From NCBI RefSeq assembly GCF_014648915.1, contig NZ_BMSA01000016.1, forward strand, positions 1-64,000: DNA of 64,000 nucleotides. The letters run 5' to 3'. Origin of the DNA: Streptomyces phaeofaciens. Its GTDB lineage: Bacteria > Actinomycetota > Actinomycetes > Streptomycetales > Streptomycetaceae. Shown here piece after piece: positions 58,311 through 64,000 of the stretch; within the stretch, counting starts at the first letter, position 1; each line of letters opens with the position of its first letter. The notes below the pieces were generated by a model. That model saw only the letters and a program-made list of their open reading frames with translations, had not been told where the DNA came from and searched no databases. The translations under genes were made by a program, and so were the position numbers.

Positions 58311-58733
58311 GTGACGAACCCGCAGAGCGCCCCAGGAGACACCGAACCCGGCCACGATCCCTCGCGCCGGGACGAGGACCTGGCGGCTCTGCTGGAACGT
58401 CTGCTGGCGCAGGTCCCCGGACGGACACAGAAGGACCTGGCGTCGGGAGCCGGCATCTCCTACCCGACGCTGAACGCCTGGATGAACCGGACGCGCGGCA
58501 CCTCCCGCATCGACCCGGAGAAGCTGCGGGCGATGGTCGAGGTGTTCCGGCGCTGGGGCGTACGGACGACACCGAGGGAGTTCTTCGAGGCGGTGGGCCG
58601 TCCCGTGCCTGGTCCGAGCGGGGACGAACGCGAGGCGCGACTGCTGAAGCTGTACCGGCAATTGCCGGAGTCACGTCAGCGCGCACTGCTGAAGGACGCC
58701 GAGGCGATGCTGCATATCAGCCGCATCATGTGA
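58311..58733 (+). CDS. XRE-type helix-turn-helix regulator
   Basis: A 140-residue protein. Residues about 25-75 form a Cro/CI-type helix-turn-helix (TQKDLASGAGISYPTLNAWMNRTRG). The C-terminal half is helical (EREARLLKLYRQLPESRQRALLKDAEAML) and probably dimerises. The GTG at 58311 has only a close GAGG, so the start is less certain. It is divergent from the sigma operon; the palindromes between them are the natural candidates for its own binding sites. Confidence 0.85.
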   Translation: MTNPQSAPGDTEPGHDPSRRDEDLAALLERLLAQVPGRTQKDLASGAGISYPTLNAWMNRTRGTSRIDPEKLRAMVEVFRRWGVRTTPREFFEAVGRPVPGPSGDEREARLLKLYRQLPESRQRALLKDAEAMLHISRIM

Positions 58734-58922
58734 GGTCAGCGGCGCCGGACCGGCCCGTGGCCCACAGCGTCGTGGCCCGTCGGGCCTGCCACGGCATCCC
58801 GGCGCGACGGATGAATATGACGAAAGACCCCACGCTCCCGACCGCCATCGGTACCATCAGTCAGCCGCTGACCTCCCGGAGCGGATCACTTCGTGCCGTT
58901 GTGCATCCCTGGGGAGACAGCT

Positions 58923-59168
58923 GTGTGCATCCACATTTCCATGGCGGACGATCTATCGAGAATCGCGGTCTGGGATCCGGACGAGGTGATCATCCGCGTC
59001 GCCAGAGGCATCCAGGTACGTGACGTGCTCCGAGAAGTACGGGACATCCTGATGATCGACCTGGGCGCCCCCGCGTCACGCGGCGGACCGCTGCGCTGCT
59101 TCTGCGGTATGCGGGTGGAACTCCCGTGTGAACTCCTGCCCCGCGTCGTCGCGGCGGGCGTCGGCTGA
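58923..59168 (+). CDS. small hypothetical protein
   Basis: An 81-residue protein with GGGGAG 6 bases before the GTG at 58923. It contains VWDPDEVIIRVARGIQVRDV and a cysteine-containing stretch (LRCFCGMRVELPCE) that could bind a metal. No family is recognised. It lies 189 bases after the XRE gene on the same strand and converges on the ferredoxin gene 7 bases away. Confidence 0.6.
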   Translation: MCIHISMADDLSRIAVWDPDEVIIRVARGIQVRDVLREVRDILMIDLGAPASRGGPLRCFCGMRVELPCELLPRVVAAGVG

Positions 59169-59175
59169 CCCTCTC

Positions 59176-59385
59176 TCATGCCGCCCGGGCCGGTATCAGC
59201 CTGAGAGCGAGGACCGGGCAGTCGGCGGCGGCCCTGCGGGCCCGTTTCACGGTCCGCGCGGGGACGGGGGCGCCGTCGACGAGCGGGTAGCCCCATTCGT
59301 CGAGAACGATGTGGTCGGGAAGGAAGTCCGCGCACAGGCCATGGCCCTGGCAGGCGGTCCAGTCGATGTCGATGCGCTGGTCCAT
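59176..59385 (-). CDS. 3Fe-4S-type ferredoxin
   Basis: A 69-residue ferredoxin. The cluster motif CQGHGLC (C-x5-C) followed by DCPVLAL gives three cysteines with His in the position of a fourth ligand, as in the small 3Fe-4S ferredoxins that often serve P450s. Here the context is a NuoF-like protein, whose stop lies 1 base upstream, so it probably passes electrons within this redox module. Confidence 0.9.
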   Translation of the reverse strand: MDQRIDIDWTACQGHGLCADFLPDHIVLDEWGYPLVDGAPVPARTVKRARRAAADCPVLALRLIPARAA

Positions 59386-59386
59386 G

Positions 59387-60607
59387 TCAGTTCCGGTCCT
59401 CCGGGACGGGCAGCAGGGGCGTGCGGTCGGTCGCCGTGCAGTGGCCGTGGGCGTGGCTGTCGATCTCGGCGGCGAAGGTCGTGAGGGCGCTGCGGACCAG
59501 GCGGACCGTGCCGTCGGGGTGGTGGCAGGCGCCCCGGCCCTCGACGAGGCCGGACCAGCGGGTGAGGTCGGTACGGGCGGTGCCCTGGGGGCCGGGGGCG
59601 GCGAGGGTGCGGAACGCGGTGGCGATGCGGGGCAGGCCGTTGAGGCACGGGCCGCACTGACCGGCCGACTGAAGGGCGAGATGGCGCAGGACGCGGGCGG
59701 TCTCGGCGACACCGCAGCGGCCGGCGGGCAGCGCCGCCAGGACCCCGGCGCCCAGGAGGGTCGCGTCCAGGGTGAGTCGGGCCGCCTCGCATGCCGGGAT
59801 CCAGGTGCCGTGATAGCCGCCGACCAGAACCGCCGAGGCACCCTCGAGAGGCAGCAGGCGGGCGAGCGGCAGACCGTACGGGGCCTCCACGACCCGGGGT
59901 TCGTGGCCGGCCGCGTGGAGCGTGCACAGCGCGCTGCCCGGCTGGGCCGGGGTGCCCGCCGTGCGGTACCAGTCGGCGCCATGGCGGGCGACCAGGGCGA
60001 GGTGGGCGAGGGTCTCGACGTTCTGCACGAGGGTCGGCGCGCGGTGCACCCCCCGCTCCCGGACCGGCGGAAGCTGATCGGCGGGCAGCGCCGCGCCGCC
60101 GGAGACGTACCGGGCGAGCGCCGAGGACTGGCCGGCGAGGAAGGACGCCGGCAGCCGGACGACCTCGACCGGCAACGGGTCCCCGGTGCGCTGGGCGAGG
60201 GCGGATTCCAGCCCGGACGCGCCGTCCCCTACGGCGATGTACGCCTTCCCCGCGCCGACCGCGTGGGCCGCCGCCCGGAGGCCGTCCAGGACGAGGTGGG
60301 GCGAGCGGTGGAGCAGGGTGCGGTCCTTGTGGCTGGCGGGCTCGCCCTCCGCGCCGTTGGCGACGACCACGGGGGCCCGGCCGGTGCGGCGGCCGGCCTC
60401 GGCGACCGCGACGAGCTTGCGGTGGGTCGGGAAGGCCGCTCCGCCGCGGCCGGTGAGGCCGGACGCGGCCACCGCGCGCAGCACGCTCTCGGGATCGCCG
60501 TACTCGAGCGGGCCGTGGCGCCGCCGGTGGGCGGCGAGGTCGGCCGGGGCCGTGCCGGGGGCGAGGAGGCGGGGGGACAGGTGGAGGTCCGGGAAGGTGG
60601 CGGTCAC
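59387..60607 (-). CDS. NuoF-like NAD(P)H/FMN-binding SLBB protein
   Basis: A 406-residue protein like the complex I NuoF subunit. GLTGRGGAAFPTHRK and VVANGAEGEPASHKDRTLL are the FMN/NADH-site motifs; an SLBB-like part follows. The C-terminal cluster domain reads SAGQCGPCLNG and RGACHHP, so one of four cluster cysteines is alanine. That suggests a 3Fe or absent cluster. It is isolated from any nuo operon, coupled by a GTGA overlap to the ferric-reductase-like gene and almost joined to the ferredoxin gene. Predicted to feed electrons between NAD(P)H, ferredoxin and the membrane partner. Confidence 0.85.
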   Translation of the reverse strand: MTATFPDLHLSPRLLAPGTAPADLAAHRRRHGPLEYGDPESVLRAVAASGLTGRGGAAFPTHRKLVAVAEAGRRTGRAPVVVANGAEGEPASHKDRTLLHRSPHLVLDGLRAAAHAVGAGKAYIAVGDGASGLESALAQRTGDPLPVEVVRLPASFLAGQSSALARYVSGGAALPADQLPPVRERGVHRAPTLVQNVETLAHLALVARHGADWYRTAGTPAQPGSALCTLHAAGHEPRVVEAPYGLPLARLLPLEGASAVLVGGYHGTWIPACEAARLTLDATLLGAGVLAALPAGRCGVAETARVLRHLALQSAGQCGPCLNGLPRIATAFRTLAAPGPQGTARTDLTRWSGLVEGRGACHHPDGTVRLVRSALTTFAAEIDSHAHGHCTATDRTPLLPVPEDRN

Positions 60608-61185
60608 GGGCGGGCTCCTTCGGCGGCGCGCAGCAGGGCGGCCGGGGTGCGGCGGGCGGCACGCGCCGCGTGGGCGAGACGGGCGGCGAAGGCGGCGGTC
60701 ACGGTGGCCACGCAGGCGACGGTCAGCCAGGTCATCCAGTCGGCGCCGGTGTCCGTGCCGATGCCGATGCCGTGCACCAGGGCGACGGGCCAGGAGACAT
60801 ACGCCAGCCGGTGCACGGCCCGCCAGGCGCGGTGGCCGAGGCGGGCGCGCAGCAGGCTGGTGACGAGGACCGCCGGCAGCAGATCGAGGGCGACCGTGCC
60901 GAGGCCGAGCCAGAGGGGCCGGTAGTCGGAGACGAAGGGGATCACCGCGTCCACGAACGTGATGTCCACATAGCCGTCGACGATCGCGGCGGCGATGTGC
61001 AGGGCCAGGAAGGCGGTCGCGGAGAGCGAGAGCGTGCGGTGCAGGCTCATCGTGCCGAAGCGGGGCAGGCCGGGGACGCGGGCGCGCAGCCGGACGGCGA
61101 TGCCGAGCAGCACGACGACCGTGAAGAGGACCAGACAGACGGCGCCGGTCGCGCGGTTGGCGTACCAGAGGGTCTCGGAGGTCAC
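60604..61185 (-). CDS. ferric-reductase-like transmembrane protein
   Basis: A 193-residue membrane protein with about five or six helices. Histidines suited to heme binding lie in LHRTLSLSATAFLALHIAAA and AWRAVHRLAYVSWPVALVHGIG, as in YedZ/MsrQ and ferric reductase membrane domains. The GTG overlaps the apbE stop by 4 bases, and its own stop overlaps the NuoF-like start. It probably moves electrons across the membrane; the acceptor is unknown. Confidence 0.87.
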   Translation of the reverse strand: MTSETLWYANRATGAVCLVLFTVVVLLGIAVRLRARVPGLPRFGTMSLHRTLSLSATAFLALHIAAAIVDGYVDITFVDAVIPFVSDYRPLWLGLGTVALDLLPAVLVTSLLRARLGHRAWRAVHRLAYVSWPVALVHGIGIGTDTGADWMTWLTVACVATVTAAFAARLAHAARAARRTPAALLRAAEGARP

Positions 61186-62156
61186 GTGGCGGCCTCCCGG
61201 CCGGCGGTGGGCCAGCCCGGCGTGGTGACGACCGTGCCGTTCCGGGTCACCAGGCGGGCCGGGAGCCCGAGCCGGGTCAGCCAGGTCTCCGCGCCCGCGC
61301 CCTTCACCAGCGCCGCCGTGCTCGCCGCGTTGGCGTCGGCGCAGGTGGCGGCGGCGACCGAGACGGTCCGCCACGGGGAACGGACGGGCAGACCGGTGCG
61401 CGGGTCGACGATGTGGTGCAGTTCGTGGCCTCCGCCCCGCCACCGCCGCGCGGTGGTCCCGGAGGTGGCGAGCCCGCCGCCGCGCAGACCGACGGTGGCG
61501 TACGGGCCCTGCGGGGGCAGGTCGCCGACCGGGCCGGTGACGTCCTGGACGCGGATCTGCCAGCCGCCCGCCGGGGGCTCCCCCGCGACGGCCGTGTCGC
61601 CGCCCAGGCTCACCAGGACCCCGCAGCCGGCGGTCGCGGCCAGCAGGGCCGCGGCGCGGTCGGCGGCCCAGGCCTTGGCGGTCGCGCCCAGGTCGAGCCG
61701 GACGCCCTCGGGGACGGTGACCGTGCCGGTTTCGGGGTCGAGGCGGACGGTGCGCCAGCCGGGGGTGCGGCGCAGCGTGAGTCGGACCGGGCGGTCGTCC
61801 TCGCGGACGAGGGTGAAGTCGCGGTCGTAGCCGAGGGCGTCCATCGCGGAGCCGACGGTCGGATCCACGGCGCCGCCTGTCGTCTCGGCGGCACGCAGGG
61901 CCACGGCGAGGGCCTCGGCCAGCAGCGGGCTCACCCGGACCGGGCGGCCGGCCGTCGTGTCGAGGGCGGCCAGTTCGGAGTCGGCGCGGAAGCGGCTGCA
62001 CGACGCGTCGACCTCGGCGAGATGCCGGGCGAGGAGCAGGTCGCAGGACTCCAGCAGAGCGGGATCGGTGACGACCAGGCGGACGGTGGTGCCGAGGGCA
62101 CGCCACTCGCGGGCGGCGGTCGTCCGCGGCCGCAGGGGCGTGGACGCGGTCGTCAC
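61182..62156 (-). CDS. apbE: FAD:protein FMN transferase
   Basis: A 324-residue ApbE-family enzyme that attaches FMN covalently to Ser/Thr of partner proteins. FRADSELAALD, AVDPTVGSAMDALGYDRDF, DLGATAKAWAADRAAALL and HHIVDPRTGLPV are characteristic. No lipobox or signal peptide is visible, unlike many exported ApbE proteins. It is coupled by GTGA overlaps to genes on both sides. Confidence 0.93.
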   Translation of the reverse strand: MTTASTPLRPRTTAAREWRALGTTVRLVVTDPALLESCDLLLARHLAEVDASCSRFRADSELAALDTTAGRPVRVSPLLAEALAVALRAAETTGGAVDPTVGSAMDALGYDRDFTLVREDDRPVRLTLRRTPGWRTVRLDPETGTVTVPEGVRLDLGATAKAWAADRAAALLAATAGCGVLVSLGGDTAVAGEPPAGGWQIRVQDVTGPVGDLPPQGPYATVGLRGGGLATSGTTARRWRGGGHELHHIVDPRTGLPVRSPWRTVSVAAATCADANAASTAALVKGAGAETWLTRLGLPARLVTRNGTVVTTPGWPTAGREAAT

Positions 62157-62545
62157 GACGCCCCCGAGGTGGAGTCGGCGGAGCCGCCGGAGGAGGAGGT
62201 GAGGCCACTGGAACCGTCGGAGCCGGACGAGGTGCCTGTGCTGTCCGTGCCGGCCGTGCTGTCCGTGTCGTCCGTGCCGGTCGAGCCGGTCGAGCCGGTC
62301 GAGCTGTCCGAGGAGGAGTCGCCGCCACTGCTCGCACCGGAGTCACCGGAGTCACCGGCGCTGCCGGCGCTGCCGGCCGCGGTGCCGCTGCTCGCCGTCG
62401 TGTCGGCGTCCGCCTGCATCGTGGCGATCAGGGCGAACACTCCGGCCGCCCCGGCCAGCGTGACGGCGGCGGCCAGGGCCGCCGTCCGCCGCGCACCTCT
62501 GCGGACCGCTGCCGCGGCCCCCCGCTGCTCTTCCCTGGTCGCCAT
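62153..62545 (-). CDS. membrane-anchored Ser/Thr/Gly/Asp-rich protein
   Basis: A 130-residue protein. Basic N-terminus, one transmembrane or signal-anchor helix (about residues 22-43, ALAAAVTLAGAAGVFALIA), then an extracellular, very low-complexity Ser/Gly/Thr/Asp tail. The tail contains two SGAS tetrapeptides, including the last four residues. It resembles flavinylation-type Ser/Thr-Gly-Ala-Ser/Thr sites in outline only. The ATG at 62545 follows GGAGGGG. It is first in the redox operon and coupled to apbE. Confidence 0.75.
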   Translation of the reverse strand: MATREEQRGAAAAVRRGARRTAALAAAVTLAGAAGVFALIATMQADADTTASSGTAAGSAGSAGDSGDSGASSGGDSSSDSSTGSTGSTGTDDTDSTAGTDSTGTSSGSDGSSGLTSSSGGSADSTSGAS

Positions 62546-62659
62546 GACCGTTCCCCTCCGCAGTGACGTTCTGTCACGCACCACGGTCGGGGAACGGCCT
62601 GAGAGAAGTCTGTGAGGCTCCCATACACCTCGACAGAACTCTCTGAGACGACCCTTAAA

Positions 62660-64000
62660 TCACGCCGTCAGGCGGGCGATCGCCTCGTCCACCGTCAGCT
62701 CCTCGCGCTCCCCGGTGCGGCGGTCCTTCAGCTCCAGGACGCCCTCGGCGCTGCGGCGGCCCGCCACCAGGATCTTGGGGACGCCGATCAGCTCGGCGTC
62801 GGTGAACTTCACGCCCGGGGAGACCCCGGCGCGGTCGTCGACCAGGACGCGCAGGCCGACGGCCCGGAGCCGCTCGGAGACCTCCAGCGCCAGCTCGGTC
62901 TGCAGGGCCTTGCCGGCGGCGACCACGTGCACATCGGCCGGGGCGACCTCGGCCGGCCAGCACAGGCCCTTGTCGTCGGCGCTCTGCTCGGCGAGGGCCG
63001 CGACCGCGCGGGAGACGCCGATGCCGTAGGAGCCCATGGTGACGCGGACCGGCTTGCCCTGCTGGCCGAGGACGTCGAGCTTCAGCGCGTCCGCGTACTT
63101 GCGGCCCAGCTGGAAGATGTGGCCGATCTCGATGGCGCGGTCCAGCTTGAGGCCGGTGCCGCACTTCGGGCACGGGTCGCCCTCCTGGACGACCACGACG
63201 TCGACGTACGCGTCGACCTCGAAGTCACGGCCCGCGACGACGTTCTTGGCGTGCGTGCCCTCCTTGTTCGCGCCCGTGATCCAGGAGGTGCCGGGGGCCA
63301 CGCGCGGGTCGGCGATGTACGTGACCTTCTCGCCCAGCCCCTGCGGACCGACGTAGCCGCGCACCAGGTCGGGGCGGCCCACGAAGTCCTCGGCGGTGAC
63401 CAGTTCGACGGCGGCCGGGGCGAAGTGCGCCTCGACCTTGCCCAGGTCCACCTCGCGGTCGCCGGGGACGCCGACGGCCACGATCTCGCCGTCGACCTTG
63501 ACGAGGAGGTTCTTCAGGGTGGCCGAGGCCGGGACGCCGAGGTGGGCGGCGAGGGTCTCGATGGTCGGGGTGTCCGGGGTCGGGATCTCCTCGAGCGCGG
63601 CCACGCCGTCGGCGTCCACCGGCTTCAGCTCGTACGTGATCGCCTCGGTGTTGGCCGCGAAGTCGCAGTTCGGGCAGTCCGCGAAGGTGTCCTCGCCGGC
63701 CTCGGCCGGGGCCAGGAACTCCTCCGACTTCGAGCCGCCCATGGCGCCGGCGGTGGCGGCGCAGATGCGGTAGTCGAGGCCGAGGCGCTCGAAGACGCGC
63801 TGGTAGGCCTCGCGGTGCAGGGCGTAGGACTTCGCGAGGCCCTCGTCCTCGGTGTCGAAGGAGTACGAGTCCTTCATCAGGAACTCGCGGCCGCGCAGGA
63901 TGCCGGCGCGGGGGCGGGCCTCGTCACGGAACTTGGTCTGGATCTGGTAAAGGATCACCGGCAGGTCCTTGTAGGACGTGCACTGGTCCTTGACCAGGAG
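62660..64000 (-). CDS. proS: prolyl-tRNA synthetase, partial (5' end beyond window)
   Basis: The C-terminal 446 codons of a bacterial-type class II ProRS that charges tRNA-Pro. Motif 2 region (FRDEARPRAGILRGREFLMKD), the editing insertion (LEEIPTPDTPTIETLAAHLG and onward), motif 3 (VRVTMGSYGIGVSRAVAAL) and the anticodon-binding domain are present. The frame is open through base 64000, so the start lies outside the window. The stop is TGA at 62660-62662. Confidence 0.97.
   Translation of the reverse strand, partial: LLVKDQCTSYKDLPVILYQIQTKFRDEARPRAGILRGREFLMKDSYSFDTEDEGLAKSYALHREAYQRVFERLGLDYRICAATAGAMGGSKSEEFLAPAEAGEDTFADCPNCDFAANTEAITYELKPVDADGVAALEEIPTPDTPTIETLAAHLGVPASATLKNLLVKVDGEIVAVGVPGDREVDLGKVEAHFAPAAVELVTAEDFVGRPDLVRGYVGPQGLGEKVTYIADPRVAPGTSWITGANKEGTHAKNVVAGRDFEVDAYVDVVVVQEGDPCPKCGTGLKLDRAIEIGHIFQLGRKYADALKLDVLGQQGKPVRVTMGSYGIGVSRAVAALAEQSADDKGLCWPAEVAPADVHVVAAGKALQTELALEVSERLRAVGLRVLVDDRAGVSPGVKFTDAELIGVPKILVAGRRSAEGVLELKDRRTGEREELTVDEAIARLTA

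Noticed and set aside
59387-60607. A true complex I NuoF subunit
   Set aside because: No other nuo genes are nearby, one cluster cysteine is Ala, and the partners are ApbE and ferric-reductase-like proteins.

Overview
The window is a high-GC actinobacterial chromosome segment, almost certainly Streptomyces. Codon third positions are nearly always G or C, GTG starts are common, many genes join by 4-base GTGA or ATGA overlaps, and the gene families are typical of the genus (BN159_2729-like, WhiB-like, DUF397, a type VII secretion locus between ribF and rpsO). It contains no rRNA, tRNA, insertion sequence or CRISPR array that I can see.

Layout. (1) About 0.1-11.5 kb, minus strand, is conserved housekeeping: rnj (TTG start), dapA, thyX interrupted by an in-frame intein, dapB, an M16 peptidase, pnp and rpsO, plus two small plus-strand membrane proteins. 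(2) 11.8-40.4 kb is a large type VII (ESX) secretion locus: eccD, eccC, eccB, eccE, two mycosin proteases, at least four WXG100-type small proteins, larger helical or proline/glycine-rich candidate substrates, two lipoproteins, and an EspI-like protein with a MinD/ParA-type ATPase domain. Inside it sits a polymorphic-toxin island (27.4-31.6 kb): two WXG100 proteins, a 583-residue protein ending in a bacterial RNase A-like toxin domain, a candidate immunity gene, then a second, N-terminally truncated RNase A-like domain with a CDI-type immunity protein. (3) 40.5-52.7 kb, minus strand, is the translation/transcription block rimP-nusA-ylxR-infB-DUF503-rbfA-truB-...-ribF. Between truB and ribF lies a 1230-residue trypsin-fold plus P-loop NTPase fusion whose catalytic serine and Walker A lysine both appear substituted. 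(4) 53-55 kb, plus strand: a lipoprotein, a DUF4439 ferritin-like protein and an APH-fold protein with a degenerate catalytic loop. (5) 55.1-59.2 kb: a tightly overlapping operon (ECF sigma factor, BN159_2729-like protein, WhiB-like protein) diverging from an XRE-type regulator. The 350-bp divergent region holds three similar palindromes, ATCTAC-N8/9-GTAGAT, which I predict to be operators. (6) 59.2-62.6 kb: a compact membrane redox module (Ser/Gly-rich membrane protein, ApbE, ferric-reductase-like membrane protein, NuoF-like SLBB protein, 3Fe-4S-type ferredoxin), all joined by overlaps or 1-base gaps. (7) The window ends inside proS.

How the parts work together. EccB, C, D and E with the mycosins form the export machine. 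The WXG100 pairs and the longer helical proteins are its likely cargo, and the RNase A-like protein is the clearest effector with a neighbouring immunity gene. The most interesting candidates for new biology are the two-cassette toxin/immunity island, the 776-residue glycine-zipper protein followed by two lipoproteins, the doubly degenerate protease-NTPase fusion, the ThyX intein carrying AP2-like plus HNH domains, and the palindrome-regulated sigma/WhiB switch. No database search was possible; all family names come from motif recognition.
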